Assembly: GCA_002385735.1 (NCBI GenBank)
Contig: DGEB01000015.1
Location: 23,764-87,763 of the forward strand
DNA from: Peptococcaceae bacterium UBA3937
Lineage (GTDB): Bacteria > Bacillota > Peptococcia > DRI-13 > DTU073
DNA: 64,000 bases
Direction of reading: 5' to 3'
The position numbers and the translations under genes were made by a program. The first letter of the stretch is position 1. Each line of letters begins with the position of its first letter. Shown here one piece after another: positions 11,249 through 19,745 of the stretch. Below the pieces are notes generated by a model that ran no database searches, was not told where the DNA came from, and saw only the letters and a list, made by a program, of their open reading frames with translations.

Positions 11249-12568
11249 ATGAAAAGAAGAATATTTTTAACAAGTCTGCTTTGGATGCTCCTGGTTTGTT
11301 TTTTGGGGGCAAACGCTTTGGCCGCGCCTGCCCCCAAGGTGTATGTGGTCCCGGTGGAAGAAATGATTGATCCGGGACTCGCTAGTTTCATTGAAAGAAG
11401 TATCGGCGAAGCCGAAGAAGAGCAGGCGGATCTTATCCTTTTGGAGATCGACACGCCGGGCGGAATGGTGGATTCCGCCATGGAGATTCGCAAGTCCATC
11501 GACCGCACAAAAACCCCGGTGGTGGCTTTGGTCAAAGGAGGAGCAATTTCCGCAGGCGCGTACATTACGCTGGCCTGCCCGAAAATTGCCATGGTGCCGG
11601 GTTCCACCATTGGTGATGCCGAACCCCAACTGAGCACCGGGGAGAAGGTCGATGAAAAGATTTTGTCCTTCTGGGCGGCCGAAATGGGCGCTGCTGCCGA
11701 AAAATACGGCCGGGACAGGACGATTGCCATGGCCATGGTGGATCGGGATATCGAAATTCCCGGTGTCATTGAAAAAGGGAAGTTGCTAACCCTTACCTAC
11801 CGGCAGGCGCAGGAACACGGTTTTGCGGATTATATCGTGCAAGACCGGGAAGAATTGCTGAAAGCCCTGGAGATGGACGGTGCGGAAATCATCATCGGCA
11901 AGCAATCCACCGCCGAGACCCTCACCCGCTTTGCCACCAATCCCTATATTGCTTCTTTGCTGTTGATGATCGGCATTGCCGGAATCGTCATTGAACTTTT
12001 TACGGTGGGCTTTGGGATTGCCGGTTTAATAGGGATTATCTCGTTAACCCTTTATTTCGGCGGGCACCTGATGGCCGGCTTTAGCGGTTGGGAAGCTATT
12101 TTACTCTTTTTACTGGGAATCATTCTCCTTGCCGTGGAAGCCTTTTTCCCGGGCTTTGGTTTACCGGGGATCGGCGGCATCATCAGTATTGCCGCAAGTA
12201 TCATCATTGCTGCTCCCAACTGGGAAACCGGGATTATTTCTTTGGTTCTGGCCCTGGCAGGGACGATTGTGCTGGTGTTGATCAGTTTCAAAGTATTAAC
12301 CCGGCGGAAAATATGGGATAAACTAGTTTTGGGGACAAAATATAATACAGAGGCCGGATACGTCCCGCAGAAGGAGGATTTATCGATTTACGTAGGGAAA
12401 CGCGGGGAAGCGGTAACGCTTCTGCGTCCTGCCGGTACTGTTCTGCTTGAAGATGGTACGAAGCTTGACGTGGTGACGGACGGCGCTTTTATTCAGAAAG
12501 GGGCGCAAGTAGAGGTGGTGCGTGCGGAAGGGGTCAGCCTGGTGGTGCGGGAAGTCAAGCAGGAATGA
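11249..12568 (+). CDS. nfeD: NfeD-family membrane serine protease (ClpP-class)
   Basis: A 439-residue membrane protein of the long NfeD (1510-N type) class. It starts with a signal peptide ending near AANALA-type residues, followed by a ClpP/crotonase-like protease domain (about 25-220) with IDTPGG and the Ser-containing GGAISAGAYI. Four to five membrane segments (about 235-360) and a C-terminal OB-fold NfeD domain (about 375-435, GKRGEAVTLLRPAG) complete it. Such proteases partner with SPFH proteins in lipid domains, and the FloA gene follows directly. The ATG at 11249 is chosen because GGGGTGG lies just upstream; a TTG four codons earlier is less likely. Protease substrates are unknown. Confidence 0.92.
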   Translation: MKRRIFLTSLLWMLLVCFLGANALAAPAPKVYVVPVEEMIDPGLASFIERSIGEAEEEQADLILLEIDTPGGMVDSAMEIRKSIDRTKTPVVALVKGGAISAGAYITLACPKIAMVPGSTIGDAEPQLSTGEKVDEKILSFWAAEMGAAAEKYGRDRTIAMAMVDRDIEIPGVIEKGKLLTLTYRQAQEHGFADYIVQDREELLKALEMDGAEIIIGKQSTAETLTRFATNPYIASLLLMIGIAGIVIELFTVGFGIAGLIGIISLTLYFGGHLMAGFSGWEAILLFLLGIILLAVEAFFPGFGLPGIGGIISIAASIIIAAPNWETGIISLVLALAGTIVLVLISFKVLTRRKIWDKLVLGTKYNTEAGYVPQKEDLSIYVGKRGEAVTLLRPAGTVLLEDGTKLDVVTDGAFIQKGAQVEVVRAEGVSLVVREVKQE

Positions 12569-12591
12569 AAGCCCGGGTAGTCACGGTAATT

Positions 12592-12680
12592 TCAATGAAG
12601 AACGGTTGTTTCAATTAAGCACAGCCGTTTCCATTAAAACGGCAGCCTCAATTAAATCAGCAGCTTTAATTAACAATGTA
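12592..12680 (+). repeat. Degenerate 18-19-bp tandem repeat between nfeD and floA
   Basis: Five units begin with TCAATGAA, TCAATTAA, TCCATTAA, TCAATTAA and TTAATTAA at 12592, 12611, 12630, 12648 and 12666. The spacing is 18-19 bp and a GCAGC-like core is shared by the middle units. The array lies in the non-coding spacer that separates the two cotranscribed genes. Confidence 0.65.
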
Positions 12681-12753
12681 GGGCATAATAAGCAGCTTAA
12701 CATAAGGTAAAGAAAAACCGTATGCAATACGGCAAAAAAAGGGAGGTATTTTT

Positions 12754-13746
12754 GTGGATCCAGCTATTATTTCCATCATCATCATGTTTGCGCTTATTCT
12801 GGTTTTTGTGGCGGTGTTGTTTAGTTTTATCCCGGTGGGGCTGTGGATTTCCGCCTGGGCCGCCGGGGTTCGGATCGGGATCTTTACTTTGGTGGGGATG
12901 CGCTTTAGAAGGGTACCGCCTGCCTTAATTGTCAACAGCTTGATTAAAGCGGATAAGGCCGGCATTAATGTGAGCACCAATCAGTTGGAAGCCCATTACC
13001 TGGCGGGCGGAAACGTGGACCGGGTGGTCAACGCTTTAATCGCGGCGGCCAGAGCCAATATTCCTTTGCCTTTTGAACGGGCGGCCGCCATTGATTTAGC
13101 CGGGCGCAATGTTTTGGAAGCCGTGCAGATGAGCGTTAATCCGCGGGTGATTGAAACCCCGACTGTGTCGGCGATGGCCAAAAACGGGATTGAAGTAAGG
13201 GCTAAAGCCAGGGTCACGGTAAGAGCGAATATTGACCGTCTGGTGGGGGGTGCCGGGGAAGAAACTGTTATTGCCCGGGTCGGCGAAGGAATTGTCACCA
13301 CGGTTGGTAGCTCGGAAACTCATAAGGCCGTCTTGGAAAACCCCGATCTAATTTCGCGGACCGTGCTGAACAAGGGGCTGGATGCGGGAACGGCGTTTGA
13401 GATTTTGTCGATTGATATTGCCGACGTGGATGTGGGACGGAACATCGGTGCCCAACTGCAAACCGATCAGGCGGAAGCCGACAAGCGGATCGCCCAGGCC
13501 AAGGCCGAGGAACGCCGGGCCTTGGCGGTAGCCCGTGAACAGGAAATGAAGGCGATGACCCAGGAGATGCGGGCGAAGGTTGTGGAAGCAGAGGCCGAAG
13601 TTCCCCAAGCGATGGCGCAGGCGCTGCGGGAAGGCAAACTGGGCGTTATGGATTACTATCAGTTGCAGAATATCCTGGCCGATACCGGTATGCGGGAAGC
13701 AATTGCCAAGGGCACCGTACCCAATAATCAGGAACAAGGCAGATAA
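12754..13746 (+). CDS. floA: Flotillin-like protein FloA (SPFH domain)
   Basis: A 330-residue SPFH protein. A hydrophobic hairpin anchor (about 5-50) is followed by the SPFH domain ([35 protein letters not shown]) and an Ala/Glu/Arg-rich coiled-coil tail (about 225-295). FloA organises functional membrane microdomains and supports signalling, secretion and cell-wall assembly in Bacillus. The GTG start at 12754 follows GGGAGGT. It pairs with nfeD upstream in the common nfeD-floA arrangement and is probably cotranscribed with the unknown gene downstream. Length matches B. subtilis FloA. Confidence 0.95.
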   Translation: MDPAIISIIIMFALILVFVAVLFSFIPVGLWISAWAAGVRIGIFTLVGMRFRRVPPALIVNSLIKADKAGINVSTNQLEAHYLAGGNVDRVVNALIAAARANIPLPFERAAAIDLAGRNVLEAVQMSVNPRVIETPTVSAMAKNGIEVRAKARVTVRANIDRLVGGAGEETVIARVGEGIVTTVGSSETHKAVLENPDLISRTVLNKGLDAGTAFEILSIDIADVDVGRNIGAQLQTDQAEADKRIAQAKAEERRALAVAREQEMKAMTQEMRAKVVEAEAEVPQAMAQALREGKLGVMDYYQLQNILADTGMREAIAKGTVPNNQEQGR

Positions 13747-13817
13747 AGGATACAGGAACAGGGCTGACGTCGTAATAAGACAGACGGAAAAATGAGTTTA
13801 AGAAAGGGGGGAGCCCC

Positions 13818-14333
13818 TTGGAAGATTTAATAGGTTTTCTGATTTTCTTGTTGATCATATTTTCCCGGGCCTTCAAGGACCGTAGGCAGGGGATGAGCAG
13901 GGAAACGCCGCCGCGGCCTTATCAGGTGGAGCCTCCACCGTCTTTTGAACCGGTAGTCGAACCAAGGCAGGAGGCGCAAGCGGAACCCTGGAGAGCATGG
14001 GAAGAAGAGCCTTCTTACGAGGAGGAGGACTGGGGAGACTACTATCGTGAGTCAATGGAGGGATACAGTCTTCCCGGGGAGGCTCAAACAACAATGGAAG
14101 GGCTTGCGGGCAATACCCCGGCAGGGTCCGCCCCTGTCGATAGTTCGCTAGCTGTAATCAAGCCCAGCGTTCGTTCCGCGCCTGGGCCGGGCGAAGGGGA
14201 ACTATCAACATCCGGCTATCCAATGGCTTTGGCCGGAGTGAATTTACAACAGATGGTGGCCTGGAGTGAGATTTTACAAAAGCCCAAGGCCTTGCAACGC
14301 CGCAGGGGCTTGGGGATGGGGTATCGTTTTTAG
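13818..14333 (+). CDS. Unknown membrane-anchored protein, nfeD/floA operon
   Basis: A 171-residue protein I do not recognise. The first 15 residues form a membrane segment (IGFLIFLLIIF), then a basic patch, then a long Pro/Glu/Trp-rich, probably disordered middle (35-145). The last 30 residues (LQQMVAWSEILQKPKALQRRR) form a likely amphipathic, basic helix that could be the functional end. The start is TTG at 13818 after a strong AAAGGGGGGAG site. It follows floA by about 70 bp and is closed by a strong terminator, so it belongs to the microdomain operon. A scaffold or adaptor role is a guess from position only. Confidence 0.75.
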   Translation: MEDLIGFLIFLLIIFSRAFKDRRQGMSRETPPRPYQVEPPPSFEPVVEPRQEAQAEPWRAWEEEPSYEEEDWGDYYRESMEGYSLPGEAQTTMEGLAGNTPAGSAPVDSSLAVIKPSVRSAPGPGEGELSTSGYPMALAGVNLQQMVAWSEILQKPKALQRRRGLGMGYRF

Positions 14334-14347
14334 GAAACTTTCGGAAG

Positions 14348-14392
14348 CTGTCTCATCATGGATAAAAGTTACCATGATGAGGCAGTTTTTTT
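14348..14392 (+). terminator. Terminator of the nfeD-floA operon
   Basis: CTGTCTCATCATGG (14348-14361) pairs with CCATGATGAGGCAG (14372-14385), with one G-T pair in the stem, and is followed directly by seven T residues. Confidence 0.9.
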
Positions 14393-14491
14393 GTGCCTCG
14401 TGGGGCTTTTTAGTTGAAAAGGGCGCTGTTTTGGTTCTGTTTTCCGAGGGAAAGGCATAAGATTATTTTACAGTTAGGAGAGGGGATCTCA

Positions 14492-14746
14492 ATGGATAAA
14501 CTAACCGACTTTTTAGATTTACCGAAGGAAATTGTTTATGATTTACCCAAAACGACCCTCATCGGGCAGGCTCAGTTGTTGATGGAAAATCACCGTGGCG
14601 TGATTGAGTATAGGGCGGAAAAAATCCGGATTGCCGTAAATTTAGGAGAAATGGAGATTACGGGGCGGGATTTAATGATTCGGAATATCAGCCGGGACGA
14701 AATACTGATTGAAGGGGAAATCGCCGCTTTAAAATATTACCGGTAG
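14492..14746 (+). CDS. yqfC: Sporulation protein YqfC
   Basis: An 84-residue YqfC/YabP-family protein (KLTDFLDLPKEIVYDLPKTTLIG ... LMIRNISRDEILIEGEI). In Bacillus yqfC is transcribed by the mother-cell factor SigE and lies upstream of yqfD, as here. The ATG at 14492 follows TAGGAGAGGGG. A longer frame from 14414 would place the start inside the spacer without a ribosome site and is rejected. Its stop abuts the yqfD region. Biochemical role is unknown for the family. Confidence 0.92.
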   Translation: MDKLTDFLDLPKEIVYDLPKTTLIGQAQLLMENHRGVIEYRAEKIRIAVNLGEMEITGRDLMIRNISRDEILIEGEIAALKYYR

Positions 14747-14755
14747 GTGGTTGAC

Positions 14756-15970
14756 ATGAAATGGATTTCGGGCCTCTCCGGTTATGTGGAAGTAGCTTTG
14801 CAGGGGTCTCAGCCCGAAAGAATCATCAATATGGCTTTAAGCAGGGGGATTACCATTTGGGATATCCGGCAGGAAAAACCGCATCAGTACCGGTTAAAAG
14901 TCAGCGTGGGAGGGTACAAGGCCTTTCGTTCCCTCATCAGGCGCTCCTCCTGCCGGGTGAAGCTGCTGCAAAAAAAGGGAATCCCTTTTTATTTAATGAA
15001 AGCCAAAAGAAGAAAAGTACTCGTCTTCGGTACTTTCTTTTTTTGTTTGAGTTTGTATTTTTTCAGTTCCTTTGTTTGGGTGGTGGAAGTGACGGGTAAC
15101 AAACTGGTCCCGGCGGAGCTTATTCTCACGAAAAGCCAGGAGTTGGGGCTAAAAAGGGGAGTACCCCAAAAAGCTGTTGACTGCAATGAACTGGCGGAAA
15201 GTTTACTGCTTGAAATCCCGGAGCTTTCCTGGGTGGGAATTCGGGGGCAAGGAACGAAAATGATTATTGAGGTAGCGGAAAAAACCTTTCCCCCGGCCGA
15301 TGATGAAAAGAAGCCAGCCGATTTGGTGGCCCGGGTGGACGGCGTAATCGAGGAAATCCTGGTGATGAAAGGAACCCCTCTGGTGCAGGAGGGGGATCCG
15401 GTAGAAAAGGGACAGCTATTGATTGCCGGCTACGTTTACCCGCAGATCATTGTAGCAGAAGACGGGCAAATCAGCCCCGGCGGGGAACCGGAAGCGGTGC
15501 GGGCCAAAGGGGTGGTACGGGCCCGGGTGTCCCGCAGCAAAAAAATGTATTGTCCCATCCAGGAAACCGTGCTGAAAGATACGGGGGCGGAGATGCAAAC
15601 CATTTGTCTTAATTTTGGGGGGAAGGAAATTTATCTGCGGGGCACGAAAGAAGCCCCCTATGCCCACTTTCGGTCGATTCGTCAGGTCAAGCCACTTCTT
15701 GAGTGGAAAGGAAGGAATTTGCAGGGGACTGTCGAATTAATTACTATTGTCTATAAAGAGCAAAATTGTGAAACACATTACTGGGGCATTGAAGGTGCCT
15801 TTCAGGAAGCGGCGCGCAGGGCTCATGAAGCATTAAGGCGGGAGTTGCCCCAGGATTATAAAATTGTGAACCGTTCGGCGGAACCGATTCCCTGGCCGGA
15901 TAAAGGAGCAGTCGCCTTGAAGTATGTCCTGGAAACAGTGGAGAACATCGGGACCTATCCCCAACGATAG
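14756..15970 (+). CDS. yqfD: Sporulation protein YqfD (SpoIV-like membrane protein)
   Basis: A 404-residue protein with a cytosolic N-terminus (about 1-85), one clear membrane segment (about 88-110, VLVFGTFFFCLSLYFFSSFVW) and a large outer domain. That domain starts with a FtsQ/POTRA-like stretch (VEVTGNKLVPAELILTKSQELGLKRG). It matches YqfD, a SigE-regulated protein required for efficient sporulation in Bacillus. The ATG at 14756 has GTAGGTGG immediately upstream; a GTG nine bases earlier touches the yqfC stop. Four residues separate alternatives, so the start is not critical. Confidence 0.92.
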   Translation: MKWISGLSGYVEVALQGSQPERIINMALSRGITIWDIRQEKPHQYRLKVSVGGYKAFRSLIRRSSCRVKLLQKKGIPFYLMKAKRRKVLVFGTFFFCLSLYFFSSFVWVVEVTGNKLVPAELILTKSQELGLKRGVPQKAVDCNELAESLLLEIPELSWVGIRGQGTKMIIEVAEKTFPPADDEKKPADLVARVDGVIEEILVMKGTPLVQEGDPVEKGQLLIAGYVYPQIIVAEDGQISPGGEPEAVRAKGVVRARVSRSKKMYCPIQETVLKDTGAEMQTICLNFGGKEIYLRGTKEAPYAHFRSIRQVKPLLEWKGRNLQGTVELITIVYKEQNCETHYWGIEGAFQEAARRAHEALRRELPQDYKIVNRSAEPIPWPDKGAVALKYVLETVENIGTYPQR

Positions 15971-16029
15971 ATTGTTAATGAAAGATAGGGTATAATTAAA
16001 TAGTTAAAAAAATAGGGCTGGATTAATTC

Positions 16030-17058
16030 ATGGAAAGAAAACAAAGAGAAAAAGGAATAAGGAAGGTAGATAATTTGACGGAGTTAACGGAAAAACACTT
16101 TAGCCTTACTAATCAGGAAGCGGCAGAATTATATGGATTACAGGACGAGAATCTGCGGTTTTTGGAAAATCATCTGGGCGCGAAGATTGTGGCCCGTGGT
16201 GGCGACATTCACCTCACCGGGACCGAACAGGAAGTTGAGTTCGCCGGCGCCGTGCTCCAGCAGTTGATTGATTTAATTAAAAAGGGTAATGCCATCTCCA
16301 TTCCTGGTATTAATTACTGTATTCAGGCTGTGCTGGAAGGCCAGGGAGAGCAGCTTTCGGAAATGCTGAATCAGGTGATTCAGGTCACCGCCCGCGGGAA
16401 ACAGATCAAACCCAAGACGGTTGGGCAATATCATTATGTACAAGCAATCAGGAAAAACGACATTACCTTCGGCATCGGCCCGGCCGGGACAGGGAAGACC
16501 TATTTAGCAGTGGTAATGGCCGTTTCCGCTTTGAAGAAGAAAGAAGTAAATCGCATCGTTTTGACCCGTCCGGCGGTGGAAGCCGGCGAAAAACTCGGCT
16601 TTCTGCCGGGTGATATGCAGGAAAAAGTCAATCCTTATTTAAGGCCGCTTTATGATGGTTTGTACGATATTTTAGGGATTGAAACGGCCCAGCGGTATAT
16701 GGACCGGTCGGTGATTGAGGTGGCTCCCCTTGCCTATATGCGGGGGAGGACTTTGGATGATTCCTTCATTATTTTAGACGAAGCCCAGAACACTACTCCT
16801 GAACAAATGAAGATGTTTCTCACCCGACTGGGCTTTGGTTCGAAAGCGGTTGTGACCGGTGACGTTACCCAGGTGGATTTGCCCAGAAACTCTAATTCGG
16901 GTTTGGTTGTCGTGCAGAATATCTTGAAGGGGCTGGAAGGGATTAGCTTTCAATACCTTACGCAGGCAGACGTCATTCGTCATCCTGTTGTGCAAAGGAT
17001 TGTTCTGGCCTACGAGAAATACCAGGAGGCCGAAGAAAACAATTCCAATAACAGCTAA
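16030..17058 (+). CDS. phoH: PhoH family ATPase/RNA-associated protein
   Basis: A 342-residue PhoH-like protein. The N-terminal part includes a KH-like segment (about 45-100). The P-loop domain has Walker A GPAGTGKT, Walker B FIILDEAQN, and the PhoH motifs LTRPAVEAGEKLGFLPGD and GDVTQVDLP. It is predicted to bind ATP and act on RNA, possibly in rRNA maturation with its neighbour YbeY. The ATG at 16030 has only a weak upstream GGGCTGG. The gene abuts pgpH (stop at 17058, next GTG at 17059), consistent with the phoH-pgpH-ybeY operon of Firmicutes. Confidence 0.95.
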   Translation: MERKQREKGIRKVDNLTELTEKHFSLTNQEAAELYGLQDENLRFLENHLGAKIVARGGDIHLTGTEQEVEFAGAVLQQLIDLIKKGNAISIPGINYCIQAVLEGQGEQLSEMLNQVIQVTARGKQIKPKTVGQYHYVQAIRKNDITFGIGPAGTGKTYLAVVMAVSALKKKEVNRIVLTRPAVEAGEKLGFLPGDMQEKVNPYLRPLYDGLYDILGIETAQRYMDRSVIEVAPLAYMRGRTLDDSFIILDEAQNTTPEQMKMFLTRLGFGSKAVVTGDVTQVDLPRNSNSGLVVVQNILKGLEGISFQYLTQADVIRHPVVQRIVLAYEKYQEAEENNSNNS

Positions 17059-19323
17059 GTGTTCGCCATGCGCTCCAGGAATGGGAAGGACAGTGAGGAG
17101 GAGATTACAATCGAAACGCAGAAAATGAAGGCGACATTACTTCGGCAATCCGGCGCGGTTTTCGGCAACCGCCGGGTGAGAAATATTGTTTCTTTTCTGG
17201 CTTTTTTCCTGGGGATTCTGATTATTTTTGCTATTCATTTCCTGCCGGAGGATTTGCCGGTACAGGAAGGACAGGTTTCGCCCAGGACGATAAAAGCGCC
17301 CCAAACCAAAACTTTTGAAGACACTGCCAAAACAGCGGAACGGAAGAAACAGGCGGAAGACAACATTAAGGAGGTTTATATCTTAGACCGCAGTGTTTTG
17401 ACGAAAATGGAACAGACGGTCAACGATCGTTTTGCTGATTTAGAAGCGATTATTAACTCTGAACGCAGCAGCACGGAAAAAATGGCCTTGCTGGAAGAAA
17501 AGTTTGGGCTCACCGAAGGAACGGTGCGGGCGTTGGTGTCTTTAGATGCGGATACGATTAAAATATTGCAGTTGGAAGCGATGACTTTATTAAAAAACCA
17601 TTGGCAGGACGGCGTCCGGGAAGACGAAGTCGTGAAGAAAAAAACGGAACTCTACAACCAGTTGGATTTGTTGAATCTTACGGTTCCTTATAAAAACTTG
17701 TTAAGGTCCGTTTTCGATCAAGTGGATTTCCAGACAAATTATCTGTTGGATGAGGAAGCCACCTTAAAGGCGAAGCGTGAAGCCTCGCAAAGCCAAGGCG
17801 TTGTAATGGTGGAAGTGCGAAAAGGACAAAAAATCATCGAAGAAGGGGAAGTAGTCACCGCCGAGCATATTCGCATTCTGGAAGCATTGGGCTATAAACG
17901 TTCGGCTGCACCTTATATTACGCTTTTAGGGATTAGCCTTTTTACGGCCCTGGCGTCGGTGCTGGTCGTCATTTATTTGAAATTCTATCGCAGGCATTTA
18001 TACCAGAAGGGCTTTAATTTTGTCTTGCTGGGCTTGATTTCTTTTGTCGCGCTGTTATTTATTCATTTAATTTCTTCAATTAATATCAGTTCTAATCCGG
18101 AGATTGCCAGGCTGGCCGGCTATTTGATTCCGGTAGCGACCTTTTCCATGCTTATTGCCATTTTGCTGGATACGGCTTTGGCCATTTTTATGACCGTGCT
18201 CTTATGCTTTTATATCGGCATTATGACCGGAAATGAGCTTTCCTACGCGATTACGGGTTTTGTCAGCGGCTTGGTTGGTATATACAGCGTCGCAAAATTT
18301 AACCGGCATTTTGACTGGGTTAAAGCAGGCTTGTTTATTTCCCTGGCCAATGTTTTTACCATTACGTCAATGGAACTGATGAACAACGAGCAATGGTATG
18401 TTCTGTTGATTGGCGGCTCCATCGGGGTAATCAACGGGATCGTTTCGGCGATCTTCGCTTATGGCAGTTTGCCCTTTTTAGAATCGTGTTTTAAGATTAC
18501 CACCAGTGTGCGGCTTTTGGAGCTTTCCAATCCTAATCAGCCGTTACTGAAAAGGCTTTTGATTGAAGCGCCCGGCACCTATCATCACAGTATTATGGTG
18601 GGGAATCTGGCGGAGGCGGCGGCGGATGCGGTGGGAGCCGATTCCTTGTTAGTGCGGGTAGGGGCTTTTTATCACGATATCGGGAAGCTGAGGCGCCCGT
18701 ACTTTTTCACCGAGAACCAGATGGGCGGGGAAAACCCCCATGAAAAGCTGTCACCTTCTTTAAGCGCCTTGATTATTACTTCCCATGTGAAAGACGGGGT
18801 GGAAATCGCCCGGCAGGAGAACTTGCCGGCAGAGGTCATCGACCTGATTGCCCAGCACCATGGGACGGGCTTAGTCACCTATTTTTATCATAAAGCGTTG
18901 GAAATGGGGAATTCTGATAGTATTAAGGAAGATGAATACCGTTATCATGCCGAAAAACCCCAATCCAAGGAAGCCGCGATTATTATGCTGGCGGATAGTG
19001 TGGAAGCGGCGGTTCGTTCCATGAGTTCGCCCAGTCCGGGCAAGATCGAAGGGCTGGTCCGCAAAATGATTAAAGAGCGCCTGGAGGACGGTCAACTGGA
19101 CGAATGTGAATTAACTTTTAAGGACTTAGATTTAATCGCCATCGCTTTTACCCGGATTTTAAGCGGCATATTCCACACGCGCATCGAGTATCCGGAGAAT
19201 GTGCTGGAAGCGATGAAGGGAGGCAATTTGTCCAGTGAGGATTCTAGTGGGGAGCCAACCGGAGAGCGTCACAATAACTCCAACCATGGAAACGGTGATT
19301 TGCCGGGTGGGGGAGGGAATTAG
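17059..19323 (+). CDS. pgpH: 7TMR-HD membrane c-di-AMP phosphodiesterase, PgpH (YqfF) type
   Basis: A 754-residue membrane protein. It has an N-terminal membrane segment (about 44-64), an extracellular 7TMR-HDED domain (about 70-290), seven membrane helices (about 300-480) and a cytosolic HD domain (about 505-690). HD signature motifs are TYHHSIMVGNLAE and GAFYHDIGKL, plus HHGTG. PgpH of Listeria hydrolyses c-di-AMP, and the domain order here is the same. The start is uncertain: GTG 17059 abuts phoH, ATG 17068 is nine bases in, and ATG 17125 lies after a GAGGAGGAG site. The low-complexity C-terminal 30 residues overlap ybeY. Confidence 0.92.
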   Translation: MFAMRSRNGKDSEEEITIETQKMKATLLRQSGAVFGNRRVRNIVSFLAFFLGILIIFAIHFLPEDLPVQEGQVSPRTIKAPQTKTFEDTAKTAERKKQAEDNIKEVYILDRSVLTKMEQTVNDRFADLEAIINSERSSTEKMALLEEKFGLTEGTVRALVSLDADTIKILQLEAMTLLKNHWQDGVREDEVVKKKTELYNQLDLLNLTVPYKNLLRSVFDQVDFQTNYLLDEEATLKAKREASQSQGVVMVEVRKGQKIIEEGEVVTAEHIRILEALGYKRSAAPYITLLGISLFTALASVLVVIYLKFYRRHLYQKGFNFVLLGLISFVALLFIHLISSINISSNPEIARLAGYLIPVATFSMLIAILLDTALAIFMTVLLCFYIGIMTGNELSYAITGFVSGLVGIYSVAKFNRHFDWVKAGLFISLANVFTITSMELMNNEQWYVLLIGGSIGVINGIVSAIFAYGSLPFLESCFKITTSVRLLELSNPNQPLLKRLLIEAPGTYHHSIMVGNLAEAAADAVGADSLLVRVGAFYHDIGKLRRPYFFTENQMGGENPHEKLSPSLSALIITSHVKDGVEIARQENLPAEVIDLIAQHHGTGLVTYFYHKALEMGNSDSIKEDEYRYHAEKPQSKEAAIIMLADSVEAAVRSMSSPSPGKIEGLVRKMIKERLEDGQLDECELTFKDLDLIAIAFTRILSGIFHTRIEYPENVLEAMKGGNLSSEDSSGEPTGERHNNSNHGNGDLPGGGGN

Positions 19324-19714
19324 CCGGCGGTTTGGCTTGAATGAAAAGACCGAAGTAAGTGTTACCTTGGTCAATGACGAAACGATTCAGGAACTAAATA
19401 AATCCTACCGGGGGATCGACCGACCCACCGATGTATTATCCTTTGCTTTTGACGAGGCGACCGAAGGGGAAGCGGCAGTATCCATGAGCGAACAGGAAAT
19501 CCACCTTCTGGGGGAAATCGTCATTTCCCTGGAGCGCACCATCGCGCAGGCGGAGGAGTATGGGCATAGCGTGGAAAGGGAAATGGCTTTTCTTTTTGTG
19601 CATGGCATGCTGCACCTGTTGGGTTATGATCACCAGGAGGATGAGGAAAGGCGCCAAATGCGTCAAATCGAAGAAGAGATTCTTGAAGCGGTTGCTTATG
19701 GCCGCGAGAATTAA
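19235..19714 (+). CDS. ybeY: Endoribonuclease YbeY
   Basis: A 159-residue zinc-dependent RNase involved in 16S rRNA 3' maturation and 70S quality control. The HGMLHLLGYDH motif (H-x3-H-x5-H) binds the metal, and SYRGIDRPTDVLSF is the second signature. The GTG at 19235, preceded by AGGGAGG at 11 bp, gives the normal family length. Using the later ATG at 19288 would remove the first strand. The chosen start lies inside pgpH, giving an 89-bp overlap in a different frame. Confidence 0.93.
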   Translation: MRILVGSQPESVTITPTMETVICRVGEGISRRFGLNEKTEVSVTLVNDETIQELNKSYRGIDRPTDVLSFAFDEATEGEAAVSMSEQEIHLLGEIVISLERTIAQAEEYGHSVEREMAFLFVHGMLHLLGYDHQEDEERRQMRQIEEEILEAVAYGREN

Positions 19715-19745
19715 GTGATTTTGTTTAGGAGGGAATTTAATTATT

